A stretch of DNA of 64,000 nt, taken from Thermoanaerobaculia bacterium (GTDB lineage: Bacteria > Acidobacteriota > Thermoanaerobaculia > Multivoradales > Multivoraceae). The notes under the pieces are model-generated. The model ran no database searches. It was not told the DNA's origin and was given only the letters and a program-made list of their open reading frames with translations. Location of the stretch: assembly GCA_022822365.1 (NCBI GenBank), contig JAJEBV010000001.1, positions 1 through 64,000 on the forward strand, in the 5' to 3' direction. This document shows, in pieces, positions 16,233-30,212 of the stretch (position 1 is its first letter; each line of letters starts with the position of its first letter). The translations under genes and the position numbers were made by a program.

Positions 16233-17732
16233 CTAAGTCGTTGAGCAAACTGGCAGTTCGGTGCTGCCGGTCAGGTATTCGTCGATCCGGGCTGCCGCGC
16301 CGCGGCCCTCGTTGATCGCCCAGACGATCAGGCTCTGGCCGCGGCGGCAGTCGCCGGCGGCGAACACGCCCTCGGCCGAAGTGGCGTACTGCCCGGGCTC
16401 GGCGGCGAAGTTGCTGCGCTGGTCCGTGGCGAGTCCCAGTTGCTCGCCAAGGGTTGCCTCGGGGCCGAGGAAGCCCATGGCCAGCAGCACGAGTTCGGCT
16501 TCGAAGGTCTCCTCGGTGCCCGGTATCTCCTCCATCGCGAACCGGCCGGCGCTGTCCCGCCGCCAGCCGACGCGGACGGTCTCGATGCCGGCGACACCGC
16601 CGGCGCCGTCGTCCACGAAGCGCTTCGAGAGGACGGAGAAGACCCGCGGGTCGGCGCCGAACCGGGCCGCCGCTTCGGCGTGCGCGTACTCGACACGGAA
16701 GATGCGCGGCCACTCCGGCCAGGGGTTGTCGGGCGCCCGGTCGTCCGGCGGCCGGTCCAGCAGTTCGAAGTTGACGAGCGAAGCGCAGCCGTGCCGGACC
16801 GCGGTGGCGATGCAGTCGGCGCCGGTGTCGCCGCCGCCGATCACGATGACGTTCCTGCCTTCGGCGTGAATCGGCGCTTCGACCGCCTGGGCGCCGTCGC
16901 TCGGCAGGTCAGCGTCGAGCAGCGCGCGGGTGTGTTCGGTCAGGAAGTCCATCGCGAAGTGAATGCCCGAGAGCTCGCGGCCCGGGATCCCCAGGTCGCG
17001 CGGCCGCGTCGCGCCGGAAGCGAGCAGGATGGCATCGTGGTCGCGCCTCAGATCGCCGACGTCGACATTCACGCCGACATGGGCGCCGGTGACGAACTCG
17101 ATCCCCTCCGCGCGCATCAGGTCGATCCGCCGGTCGACGACGAGGCGCTTGTCGAGCTTCATGTTCGGGATGCCGTACATCAGCAGGCCGCCGATGCGGT
17201 CTTCGCGTTCGAACACGGTGACTGTGTGGCCGACGCTGTTCAACTGCGCGGCCGCGGCGAGGCCCGCGGGTCCTGAACCGACGACGGCCACCTTCCTGCC
17301 GGTCCGCTTCGCCGGCGGCCTGGGGACGATCCAGCCTTCCTCGAAGCCGCGGTCGACGATCGCGTTCTCGATGTTCTTGATCGTCACCGCCGGGTCGGTG
17401 ATCCCGAGGACGCATGCGCCCTCGCACGGCGCGGGGCAGACGCGGCCGGTGAACTCGGGGAAGTTGTTCGTCTGCTCGAGTCGGCGCAACGCCTCGCGCC
17501 AGCGCCCCTGGTAGACGAGGTCGTTCCATTCCGGGATCAGGTTGTCGATCGGGCAGCCGTCGTTCGACTGGCAGAAGGGGACGCCGCAGTCCATGCAGCG
17601 GGCGCCCTGCGTGGCCAGGTGCTCTTCGGGCACCGGTCGGAGGAACTCGTCGTAGTGGGCGAGGCGAATGAGCGGGTCCTGGTAGGGAACCGCGACCCGC
17701 GCGTACTCCTTGAATCCCGTGTCCTTGCCCAT
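16233..17732 (-). CDS. gltD: Glutamate synthase small subunit (NADPH)
   Basis: A 499-residue beta subunit of GOGAT that passes electrons from NAD(P)H through FAD and Fe-S centres to the large subunit. The N-terminal cysteine region [19 protein letters not shown] and [13 protein letters not shown] carries the [4Fe-4S] ligands. The FAD Rossmann motif is [15 protein letters not shown], and the NADPH motif is [15 protein letters not shown]; the second FAD block [19 protein letters not shown] is near the end. It lies 52 bp downstream of gltB in the same direction, the last gene of the LysR-gltB-gltD run. Confidence 0.96.
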   Translation of the reverse strand: MGKDTGFKEYARVAVPYQDPLIRLAHYDEFLRPVPEEHLATQGARCMDCGVPFCQSNDGCPIDNLIPEWNDLVYQGRWREALRRLEQTNNFPEFTGRVCPAPCEGACVLGITDPAVTIKNIENAIVDRGFEEGWIVPRPPAKRTGRKVAVVGSGPAGLAAAAQLNSVGHTVTVFEREDRIGGLLMYGIPNMKLDKRLVVDRRIDLMRAEGIEFVTGAHVGVNVDVGDLRRDHDAILLASGATRPRDLGIPGRELSGIHFAMDFLTEHTRALLDADLPSDGAQAVEAPIHAEGRNVIVIGGGDTGADCIATAVRHGCASLVNFELLDRPPDDRAPDNPWPEWPRIFRVEYAHAEAAARFGADPRVFSVLSKRFVDDGAGGVAGIETVRVGWRRDSAGRFAMEEIPGTEETFEAELVLLAMGFLGPEATLGEQLGLATDQRSNFAAEPGQYATSAEGVFAAGDCRRGQSLIVWAINEGRGAAARIDEYLTGSTELPVCSTT

Positions 17733-17784
17733 TGCCTGCCGCGTCCCCTGCCTCTGATCCCGATCCGCCGAACCGCCCTCGGCC

Positions 17785-22358
<4,574 letters not shown>

Positions 22359-22362
<4 letters not shown>

Positions 22363-23279
22363 GCCGCTTCTCCCTGCTCGACGATTTCCTCGTCGTCTCC
22401 GGGCATCGGCCCCGCGTTCTCGACCAGAAACGCGGCGAAGTCCTCGGCGGCCGGGCGCAGCCGGCCACGGGCGAAGACGATCCCCATCGGCCGTTCGAGT
22501 TTCGGCTCGAGCGGCACGGCCGCGAGCAGGCCGCCGCGTACCTCGGCGAGGAAGGTCCTGAGCGGCAGGATCGCCGCGTAGTCGGTCGCCTGCAGCATGC
22601 TCTTGAACGTGTCGATGTTGTCGAGACGCTGGGCGAACACGGCTTCGGCCCCGTTCTCAACCAGGTAGCTGCGGATGTGGCGCGCGGCGGGGAGTTCGTG
22701 GGTGAAGTGGATCAGTTCGCGGCCGTCGAGGTCGGCGGCCCGGACGCGCTCGGCGCCGGCCAGTTCGTGGCCTACCCCGCAGGCCAGGCACATCCGCTCC
22801 TCCCGCAGCGGGCGCGACTGCAGACCGGGCCACTGCTCCGGGTAGGAGACGATGCCGAAGTCGCAGCGGCCGGTCCGCACCGCCTCGGCCACCGCGGCCG
22901 GCGGCTCGTACTCGATCTGCACTTCCAGTTCCGGCCGTTGAAGCTGGAACTCGGCCCGCAACTGGTTGAGCAGTGCGATGCCGGCGGAGTAGATCGCGTG
23001 GATCCGGACCGTCCCGCCCCGCTCAGGATCGAGACGGGAGACGCTCCGCGCCAGCGCGTCGTAGCGCGCAACGAGTTCGCGCCCCTCGCGGGACACGAGT
23101 TCGCCGGCGGGAGTCAGCACGAACGGCCGCTTGGAGCGGTCGAGGAGCCGCGTGCCGAAGAGCTCTTCCAGGTGCTGAATCCGCTGGCTGACCGCCGACT
23201 GCGTGATGCCGTGAAGCTCGGCTGCGCGGCTGAAGCTGCGCAGGTCGGCCACGTCGCAGAAGATGCGGAGCCCTTGCAT
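22359..23279 (-). CDS. LysR-family transcriptional regulator upstream of gltBD
   Basis: A 306-residue LTTR. The N-terminal winged HTH is clear (FCDVADLRSFSRAAELHGITQSAVSQRIQHLEELFG; quoted here only as residues 7-43, with key ITQSAVSQRI recognition helix), followed by a two-lobed effector domain. Unlike the usual divergent LTTR layout, it is cotranscribed with its probable target, overlapping the gltB start by ATGA. GltC of Bacillus is a LysR protein controlling gltAB, so nitrogen or 2-oxoglutarate sensing is a reasonable guess but only by analogy. Candidate binding sites lie just upstream of its own start, which suggests autoregulation of the whole operon. Confidence 0.92.
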
Positions 23280-23296
23280 CGGAAGTGCAAGAGCCT

Positions 23297-23347
23297 ACAT
23301 TAGCTGCGACTCATGAGCAACCGTCGAACATTAGCGAAGCTGATGTT
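23297..23347. promoter_or_regulatory. Candidate LysR boxes upstream of the LysR-gltBD operon
   Basis: ACATTAGC occurs twice as a direct repeat (23297-23304 and 23328-23335), 31 bp apart, about three helical turns. The distal copy is part of a near-perfect dyad, AACATTAGC-GAA-GCTGATGTT (23327-23347, 8 of 9 paired bases), which contains CAT-N11-ATG, the T-N11-A pattern of LTTR sites. The set lies 18-68 bp before the LysR start, consistent with a recognition site plus an activation site. Confidence 0.5.
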
Positions 23348-23370
23348 GCGGGGCCGCCTCCCGCACTCCG

Positions 23371-25155
23371 CTAACCCAAACGCCAGTAGAAGACGACGAG
23401 GTACGCCGCCAGCAGCACGGCGACCCACAGCGCCATCGACGCCGTGAGCCAGGAGCGCCCGAGGAACCCCTGCGGGCCCAGGTGACGCTGCGCCGTTTCG
23501 AGAGCCACGGCGGCGAGCCGTCCGGCAGCGGCATAGCCGGCACGGTGCACCGCGACGAATGCCGTGGCGACGCCGTCCCAGATGCGGAGGCCGACCCGGC
23601 GGTAGAGCCAGTCGGCGTCCAGATTCACCGAGCGCAACTCCGGCGGATAGAGGCCGGTGCGCATGAGCGTGGCGAAGGCCAGGGCCGAGAAGAACAGGAG
23701 CTGGCTCTGCGTGATGACGTGGGTGGTCGTGTACACCTCGTAGTGGACCGGGTAGGGCAGCAGCTCGTAGAAGGGGTTTGCCGTGCCGAACCACATCTCC
23801 GCCAGCGGGAACAGGCCGATCGCCATGCTCGCGGCGGCGGCCAGCACCATCGCGACGATCATCGACCGCGGCGCCTCCTTGCAGCGGATCCCGGAGTCGT
23901 GGTGGAAGAAGGCGAAGAAGGGGATCTTGATCCCGGCGTGGTGGAAGACGCCGGCGGAGGCGAACAGGAGCACGAGCCACAGCCAGAAGTACTCCTTGTA
24001 CACGGCGGCGCTCATGATGAGCGACTTGGTGGCGAAGGCGGAGAACAGCGGGAAGGCCGAGATCGAGGCCGCGCCGACGATGCAGAGCCCGGTCGTGATC
24101 GGCATCGACTTGTAGAGCCCGCCGAGATCCGAGCCGTTCACGTGGCCGACCCGGTAGAGCACCGCCCCCATCGCCATGAACAGGAGCCCCTTGAACAGGA
24201 TGTCGGCGAAGGCGTGGGCGACGGCGCCGTTGATCGCCAGCTCGGTGCCGATGCCGATGCCGACGACCATGAAGCCGAGCTGGTTCGTCATGCTGTACGC
24301 GAGCACCCGGCGCAGGTCGTTCTCGATCACGGCGAAGAAGATCGGGAAGGCGGTCATCAACCCCCCGATCCAGATCAGCTCGGACTGGCCGGGGAAGGCC
24401 CTGGCCAGCGCGTAGATCGCGAACTTCGTCGTGAACGCCGACAGGAACACGGCGCCGGCCGGGGTCGATTCGGGGTACGCGTCGATCAGCCAACTGTGCA
24501 GCAGGGGGAAGGCCGCCTTGAGACCGAAGGCGAGGAAGATGAGGGTCGCCGCCAGGTTCGAGAAGCCGAGCCCGCCGTCTTCGAGGAAGCCGGTCAGGTT
24601 GCGGAACTCGGTCCAGCCGGGAGCGGCGCCGACTTCGTGGCGGAGCAGCACGATGCCGGCGAGCAGCAGGACGCCCGAGACCATCTGCATCCCCAGGTAG
24701 CGGAGGCCGGCGCCGGCCGCTCGCCCGCTCCTCCGCACCCAGACCAGGAGCGCCGACGACACCGCGGCCACTTCCCAGAACAGGAACAGGCTCCAGAGGT
24801 CGCCGGCCAGCACCACGCCGAGAGCGGATCCGGCATAGAAGACGCCCACGAGCGGCTGGAAGTTGTCGCGGACGTAGAACGAGTAGATGCTGCCGATGAG
24901 CGCCGCCAGGTGGAAGATGACGACGAAGATCCGGCTCAGCGGGTCGATCCGGACGAGCGTCAGGGTCTGGCCGAAGAGTTCGAACTGGGCGTAGTCGCCG
25001 AAGTCGAGACCCCAGAAGCGCCAGAGGGAGTAGACCGGCAGAGCCAGGAGCAGCGCCCGCAGCACGGTCCGGGGCAGCACGTTGCGCGGCGCCGCGGCCA
25101 GGACCACGCTGCCGAGCATGAGCAGCAGCGGCGGCGACAGCAGGAACTCGGCCAT
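23371..25155 (-). CDS. Proton-conducting membrane subunit, NuoL/MrpD-like
   Basis: A 594-residue polytopic protein of the complex I antiporter-like family (Proton_antipo_M). The core shows LFWEVAAVSSALLVW with the conserved Glu, the FGLKAAFPLLHSWLIDAYPESTPAGA block with the conserved Lys, and FTTKFAIYALAR with the second Lys. The C-terminal third has additional helices and a final helix as in NuoL/MrpA-D proteins. No other nuo or mrp genes flank it except a 102-residue membrane protein 7 bp upstream, so it looks like a reduced two-gene transporter or a module serving a complex encoded elsewhere. Such orphan subunits are often annotated Na+/H+ antiporter subunit D; the coupled ion is unknown. 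Confidence 0.85.
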   Translation of the reverse strand: MAEFLLSPPLLLMLGSVVLAAAPRNVLPRTVLRALLLALPVYSLWRFWGLDFGDYAQFELFGQTLTLVRIDPLSRIFVVIFHLAALIGSIYSFYVRDNFQPLVGVFYAGSALGVVLAGDLWSLFLFWEVAAVSSALLVWVRRSGRAAGAGLRYLGMQMVSGVLLLAGIVLLRHEVGAAPGWTEFRNLTGFLEDGGLGFSNLAATLIFLAFGLKAAFPLLHSWLIDAYPESTPAGAVFLSAFTTKFAIYALARAFPGQSELIWIGGLMTAFPIFFAVIENDLRRVLAYSMTNQLGFMVVGIGIGTELAINGAVAHAFADILFKGLLFMAMGAVLYRVGHVNGSDLGGLYKSMPITTGLCIVGAASISAFPLFSAFATKSLIMSAAVYKEYFWLWLVLLFASAGVFHHAGIKIPFFAFFHHDSGIRCKEAPRSMIVAMVLAAAASMAIGLFPLAEMWFGTANPFYELLPYPVHYEVYTTTHVITQSQLLFFSALAFATLMRTGLYPPELRSVNLDADWLYRRVGLRIWDGVATAFVAVHRAGYAAAGRLAAVALETAQRHLGPQGFLGRSWLTASMALWVAVLLAAYLVVFYWRLG

Positions 25156-25162
25156 CCCGGAC

Positions 25163-25471
25163 TCAGGTCGAGGAGCCGCCGCCGCGGCGCCGCTCGTAGT
25201 AGTCCTCGGACCGCATCAGCACGCGCCGCATCTGCTTCGCCGCCAGCACCAGCAGGAAGGCGCCGACGAAGCCGTACACGGGGTAGAACCCGAAGCCGCC
25301 GTCGGCCCAACCGCCCCAGGCATCGAACTCCGCCTTCTTCTTGTAGAGGGAGTCCGCCGCCAGCCACAGGACGTCGATGAGGATCAGCGCGTAGAAGACC
25401 TTGGCGACGTTTCCCTTCCGGTCGAGCCAGTACGTCTTGCCGCCCTGTTTCCCGTGGTCCTCGTGCGCCAT
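25163..25471 (-). CDS. Small two-helix membrane protein, partner of the NuoL/MrpD-like subunit
   Basis: A 102-residue protein starting MAHEDHGKQGGKTYWLD at the ATG at 25471; the open frame runs further upstream but into lhr on the other strand. It has two predicted membrane helices (about residues 23-42, KVFYALILIDVLWLAADSLY, and about 62-80, GFYPVYGFVGAFLLVLAAKQM) and a basic C-terminal tail. I do not recognise a characterised family, although small proteins of this type accompany orphan antiporter subunits. The stop is 7 bp before the start of the transporter gene, so the two are almost certainly one operon. It may be an assembly or anchoring subunit. Confidence 0.8.
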   Translation of the reverse strand: MAHEDHGKQGGKTYWLDRKGNVAKVFYALILIDVLWLAADSLYKKKAEFDAWGGWADGGFGFYPVYGFVGAFLLVLAAKQMRRVLMRSEDYYERRRGGGSST

Positions 25472-25538
25472 CGCTCGGGGGAGGTTAGCAGCCGGGCTCG
25501 CGCTCCACGGACCCCGCGCGGAGCGCGTAGCATGACCC

Positions 25539-28500
25539 GTGGACTCGTTCTCGGAACCGGTGCGCCGGTGGTTCGACGGCGCCTTTCCCGGACCGACCCG
25601 GGTGCAGGAGTCGGGCTGGCCGGTGCTCACCCGGGGCAGGAACGCGCTGCTGGTCGCGCCGACCGGCAGCGGCAAGACGCTGGCGGCGTTCCTGTGGGCG
25701 ATCGACCGGCTGTGTTTCGGCGCGGCGGCGCCCGGCAAGAAGGGCGAAGCGGAGGGAACCGAAGCCCGGCCGGGCATTCGCGTGGTCTACGTCTCGCCGC
25801 TCAAGGCGCTCGCCTACGACATCGAGCGGAACCTGCAGGCGCCTCTTGAAGGCGTCGTGCACGCCGCCCGGAAACTGGACGTCCCGGCGCGGCCGGTCAC
25901 GGTCGACGTCCGCACCGGCGACACGACGCCTCACGAGCGCCGCCGGCAACTGCGGCGGCCGGCCGAGATCCTGGTGACGACGCCGGAGTCGCTGTTCCTG
26001 GTTCTCGGGTCGCGGGCCGCGGCCAACCTGCGCACTGTGGAAACAGTGATCGTCGACGAGGTTCACGCGATGGCGGCGACGAAGCGCGGCGCCCACCTGG
26101 CGCTGTCGCTGGAGCGGCTGTCTGAACTGGTGGACGGCCAGGATCCGCAGCGCATCGGCCTCTCGGCGACGGTGCGGCCGATGGACCTGGCCGCCGGGTT
26201 TCTCGGCGGCGACCGGCCGGTCGAAGTCGTCGACGCCTCCGAGCCGCCGAACATCGACCTGCGGGTCGTCGTGCCCGTGCCGGACATGGAGGCCCCGCCG
26301 CCGGCGCCCGAGTCTCTTTCCTCCGGCGAAGGATGGCCGCGCGGCATGGAGACGTCGGGGCTGTGGCCGTCCGTCTTTCCGCGCATCCTGGAGGCGGTCC
26401 GCCGCCATCGCTCGACGATCGTCTTCGTCAATAGCCGTTCCCTCTGCGAACGGCTGGCGCAGCGCCTGAACGAGCTGGACGACCGGACCCGCGCCGCCGC
26501 GGACGACGAAGAAGAGGATGACCGGGCGCCGCTGGCCCGGGCCCACCACGGCAGCATCTCCCACGAACGGCGGCGGGAGATCGAGGGCGCGCTCAAGGCG
26601 GGCCGCCTGCGCTGCATCGTGGCGACGAGCTCGCTCGAACTGGGGATCGACATGGGCAGCGTCGACCTGGTCCTGCTGGTCGAGGCGCCGGGGTCCACCG
26701 CCAGCGGACTGCAGCGCGTGGGCCGCTCGGGGCACGCGGTCGGAGAACGCAGCCGCGGTCTGATCTTCCCGAAGTTCCGGGGCGATCTCCTGGAGTGCAC
26801 GGTGACCGCGATCCAGATGCAGCGCGGCGCGATCGAGTCGATGCGCCTACCGGAGAATCCGCTCGACGTTCTGGCGCAGCAGATCGTCGCGATGTGCTGC
26901 GGCCGGGAGTGGACCGTCGACGGGATCCTGGCCCTGGCGCGGCGCGCCCGGCCCTACCGCGGCCTGACCCGCAACCTGCTCGCCGCGGTGCTCGACATGC
27001 TGGTCGGCCGCTTTCCCTCCGAGGAGTTCGCCGACCTGCGGCCCCGGCTGTCGTGGGACCACGGCCGCGACGTGCTGACGGCCCGGCGCGGCGCCGAGTT
27101 CCTGGTGCGCATGAACGCCGGCACGATTCCGGATCGCGGCCTGTTCACGGTCCACCTGGGGCCCGAGGGTCCGCGGGTGGGCGAACTCGATGAGGAGATG
27201 GTCTACGAGTCGCGCGCCGGCGACACCTTCCTGCTCGGGGCTTCCGCCTGGCGGGTGACCGAGATCACCCGCGACCGGGTCATCGTCCGGCCGGCGCCGG
27301 GCGAGCCGGGGCGGATGCCCTTCTGGCACGGCGATGGCCCCGGCCGGCCGCTGGAACTGGGCCGGGCGCTCGGCGCCTTCGTGCGCGAGCTCGGCCAGAG
27401 ACAGGGCGCCGCCGCCAGACGCTGGCTCGAAGACGAAGCGCCGCTCGACCCGCACGCCGTCTCGAACCTCTGCGCCTACGTCGAAGAGCAGCGGGACCGC
27501 ACCGGCGTGCTGCCGACCGACCGCGCGGTGACGATCGAGCGCTTCCGGGACGAGGTCGGCGACTGGCGCGTGTGCATCCTGACCCCGTTCGGTTCCCGCA
27601 TCCACGCTCCCTGGGCGATGGCGCTCGAGCGCAGGATAGGCCGGCGCTACGGCTTCGAGGTCCAGACCCTCTGGACCGACGACGGGCTGGCGCTTCGCTT
27701 CGCCGACACGGACGAACTGCCGGCGGGGCGGGAGTTCCTGCTCGATCCCGACGAGGTTGAGGACCTGGTCGTCGAGCAGGTCGCTTCCTCGCCCATGTTC
27801 GCGAGCCGGTTTCGCGAGAACGCGGCCCGGGCTCTGCTCCTGCCGCGCAACCGGCCCGGCAAGCGGACGCCGCTCTGGCAACAGCGCCAGCGCTCGAAGA
27901 ACCTGCTCTCCGTCGTCCGCAGGTACCCCGACTTCCCGATTCTGCTCGAGACCTACCGCGAGTGCCTGAGCGATCTCTTCGATCTGTCGGGCCTGGTCGA
28001 GCTGATGGCGGAGGTCGCGGAAGGGAACGTCCGGGTCGACGACGTGGAGACCCCGGCCCCGTCTCCGTTCGCCCGCTCCCTCGTCTTCTCCTACGAAGAG
28101 CGCTTCCTCTACGACCAGGACGCGCCCGCGGCCGAGCGCCGGGCGCAGGCGCTGACTCTCGACCGGGAGCTCCTTAGGGAACTGCTCGGTACGGCCAGTC
28201 TGCGCGAGCTGCTCGACCCGGACGTGATCCAGGCCGTCGAAGAGGAGTTCCAGGGGCTTTCGCCGGACCGCCGCGCGCGGCACGAGGACGACCTCTACGA
28301 TCTGCTGCGGCGAACCGGCGGTCTGACCCGGGAGGAGATCGAGGCGCGGGCGCCGGGAGACGCTGGGGACTGGCTGGCGCATCTGGCGCGGCAGAAGCGC
28401 GCGGTCCAGGTCGAGTTCGACGGCGGCGCGCGGATGTGGACGGTCGCGGAGGACGCCGCGCTCTACCGCGACGGCATCGACGCGGCGCTGCCCGAAGGCC

Positions 28501-30197
28501 TGCCGGGCGAACTGCTGGCCTCGCGGCCCGCGCCCCTCGAGAGCCTCCTGCGGCGCTACGCGCACAGCCGGGGTCCCTTCACGGCCGCCGATGCCGCGGC
28601 CCGCTTCGGCCTGCCACAGGGAGCGCTCGGACCGCTGCTGACGACTCTGGAAGAGACCGGCCGGCTCACCCGGGGCGAGTTCCGCAGGGAAGGCGATGTG
28701 GTCGAGTGGTGCGACCGCGACGTGCTCCGCCGGATCAAGCGGCGGACGCTGGCCAGGCTGCGCCGTGAAGCCGAGTCGGTCGACGGAGCGGCTCTGGCGC
28801 GCTTCCTGACTCGCTGGCAGGGCGTTGACACGGCCGCAGCGGTCCCGGCTCTTCCAGCGACGCGGGCCCGCGGGCGTTCGGTGGCGCCGGTAGCGTCGGA
28901 CGGCGCCCTGGTTCGTCTTCGGGAGGCCGTGGCGCAGCTCGAAGGCGTGCCGCTTTCCTGGCGGAACCTGGTCGGCCACGTGCTCCCGGCGCGGGTGCCG
29001 GGATTCCGGGTCGAGATGCTCGATCGCCTTGCGGCCGCCGGAGAGATGCTGTGGGTGGGCGACGGCAGACTCGGGTCGAGAGACGGCCGGGTCGCGATCT
29101 ACCGTCGGGAGCGGTTCCAGGTTCTCGCGCGCGGGAGCGCGTCCTCCGAGCCGTCGGAGGAGTGGCCGGCCGCGGCGCCTCATGGCGCGGTCCTCAAGCG
29201 TCTGGCGGCGCGCGGCGCCTGCTTCACGTTCGACCTGGTCGGCGGGGTGGTGGGCGACGGCGACTGGGGCGAAACGGAGGTCGAAGCGGCGATCTGGGAT
29301 CTCGTGTGGGCCGGCCGGATCACGAACGACACCTTCCTGCCGCTCGCGGCCCTCGGCAAACGGCGGCGGTCGGCCGCCGGGCGTGCGTCTCGCGGGCTCC
29401 CCCGTGGCTGGCGTCGCGGGCCGCGGGCCGGGACCGCGCAGGCTGGCATGCGCGCGGGTGTGTCGGGCGCTCGGCGTGGCCGGGCCGGGATGCTGGCGGG
29501 CGGCCGCTGGTCTCTGGTCGGCGATCTGGCTCCGGCAGCCGGGCGGGTGAGCGACACGGAATGGTCGCACGCCATGGCGACGCTGCTGCTCGACCGCCAC
29601 GGCGTGGTCGCGGCCGAGACGGCCCGCAGCGAGAACGTGCCGGGCGGTTTCGAGGCGCTCTATCCGGTACTGCGCGAGATGGAGGAGGCGGGCCACATCC
29701 GCCGGGGTTACTTCGTTCACGGCCTGGCCGGCCGCCAGTTCGCCCTGCCCGCGGCGGTCGAGCGCCTGCGGCGGGAGCGGCGAGGATCGGCAAAGCGCGG
29801 GGCGATCGGGATCCTGCCCGCCGTCGACCCGGCGAGTCCGTGGGGCGCCGTGCTGCCCTGGCCCCAGCTCGGAACCGAGCTCGATCCCCGAAGGCGCGGC
29901 CCTCGCCGGATCGCCGGTGCCTGGCTCGTCCTCCGAGCCGGCTCTCCCTGCCTCTTCCTGGAAGCCGGCGGCCAGGGCATCTGGACCTTCGCCGCGCTCG
30001 GCGGCGACCCGGAACCCGGGGACGCCTGGGCCGCGCTCCGCGACCTCGCCGGCCGCCGCCGGCGCCGAACGCTACGGGTCCTGCGCATTGACGGTCGTCC
30101 CGCTCGCGAGTCCCCGTGGACCGCGACCCTCGACGAATGCGGCTTCGAGAAGGACCCGGACGGCTACCGCGTCAGCCGGTTGCTGCCTGCGGTTTAG
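25539..30197 (+). CDS. lhr: Lhr-family ATP-dependent DNA helicase
   Basis: A 1552-residue superfamily 2 helicase with a GTG start. A Q-motif-like RVQESGWP precedes Walker A APTGSGKT (residues 40-47); motif II is DEVH (173-176); motif III SAT (209-211); motif VI lies in GLQRVGRSGH. Then come the winged-helix and beta-barrel parts of the Lhr core and a long Lhr C-terminal region (from about residue 880), as in full-length Escherichia coli Lhr, rather than the short archaeal core. Around residues 1280-1335 is an Arg/Gly/Ala-rich stretch that looks like a poorly conserved linker. Lhr proteins unwind DNA and DNA:RNA hybrids during repair; in mycobacteria lhr is induced by damage. Divergent from the small membrane protein gene, 67 bp apart. 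Confidence 0.93.
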   Translation: MDSFSEPVRRWFDGAFPGPTRVQESGWPVLTRGRNALLVAPTGSGKTLAAFLWAIDRLCFGAAAPGKKGEAEGTEARPGIRVVYVSPLKALAYDIERNLQAPLEGVVHAARKLDVPARPVTVDVRTGDTTPHERRRQLRRPAEILVTTPESLFLVLGSRAAANLRTVETVIVDEVHAMAATKRGAHLALSLERLSELVDGQDPQRIGLSATVRPMDLAAGFLGGDRPVEVVDASEPPNIDLRVVVPVPDMEAPPPAPESLSSGEGWPRGMETSGLWPSVFPRILEAVRRHRSTIVFVNSRSLCERLAQRLNELDDRTRAAADDEEEDDRAPLARAHHGSISHERRREIEGALKAGRLRCIVATSSLELGIDMGSVDLVLLVEAPGSTASGLQRVGRSGHAVGERSRGLIFPKFRGDLLECTVTAIQMQRGAIESMRLPENPLDVLAQQIVAMCCGREWTVDGILALARRARPYRGLTRNLLAAVLDMLVGRFPSEEFADLRPRLSWDHGRDVLTARRGAEFLVRMNAGTIPDRGLFTVHLGPEGPRVGELDEEMVYESRAGDTFLLGASAWRVTEITRDRVIVRPAPGEPGRMPFWHGDGPGRPLELGRALGAFVRELGQRQGAAARRWLEDEAPLDPHAVSNLCAYVEEQRDRTGVLPTDRAVTIERFRDEVGDWRVCILTPFGSRIHAPWAMALERRIGRRYGFEVQTLWTDDGLALRFADTDELPAGREFLLDPDEVEDLVVEQVASSPMFASRFRENAARALLLPRNRPGKRTPLWQQRQRSKNLLSVVRRYPDFPILLETYRECLSDLFDLSGLVELMAEVAEGNVRVDDVETPAPSPFARSLVFSYEERFLYDQDAPAAERRAQALTLDRELLRELLGTASLRELLDPDVIQAVEEEFQGLSPDRRARHEDDLYDLLRRTGGLTREEIEARAPGDAGDWLAHLARQKRAVQVEFDGGARMWTVAEDAALYRDGIDAALPEGLPGELLASRPAPLESLLRRYAHSRGPFTAADAAARFGLPQGALGPLLTTLEETGRLTRGEFRREGDVVEWCDRDVLRRIKRRTLARLRREAESVDGAALARFLTRWQGVDTAAAVPALPATRARGRSVAPVASDGALVRLREAVAQLEGVPLSWRNLVGHVLPARVPGFRVEMLDRLAAAGEMLWVGDGRLGSRDGRVAIYRRERFQVLARGSASSEPSEEWPAAAPHGAVLKRLAARGACFTFDLVGGVVGDGDWGETEVEAAIWDLVWAGRITNDTFLPLAALGKRRRSAAGRASRGLPRGWRRGPRAGTAQAGMRAGVSGARRGRAGMLAGGRWSLVGDLAPAAGRVSDTEWSHAMATLLLDRHGVVAAETARSENVPGGFEALYPVLREMEEAGHIRRGYFVHGLAGRQFALPAAVERLRRERRGSAKRGAIGILPAVDPASPWGAVLPWPQLGTELDPRRRGPRRIAGAWLVLRAGSPCLFLEAGGQGIWTFAALGGDPEPGDAWAALRDLAGRRRRRTLRVLRIDGRPARESPWTATLDECGFEKDPDGYRVSRLLPAV

Positions 30198-30212
30198 CCG
30201 GGCGCCTGCTAC

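Noticed and set aside
25499-25527. Inverted repeat CGCGCTCC...GGAGCGCG between the small membrane gene and lhr as a terminator
   Set aside because: Lies in a divergent promoter region, has a 13-nt loop and no T tract, so termination is unlikely; too weak to call an operator.
26847-29720. 957-codon open frame opposite lhr
   Set aside because: Low-complexity Arg/Ala/Pro/Gly product, antisense to helicase motifs.
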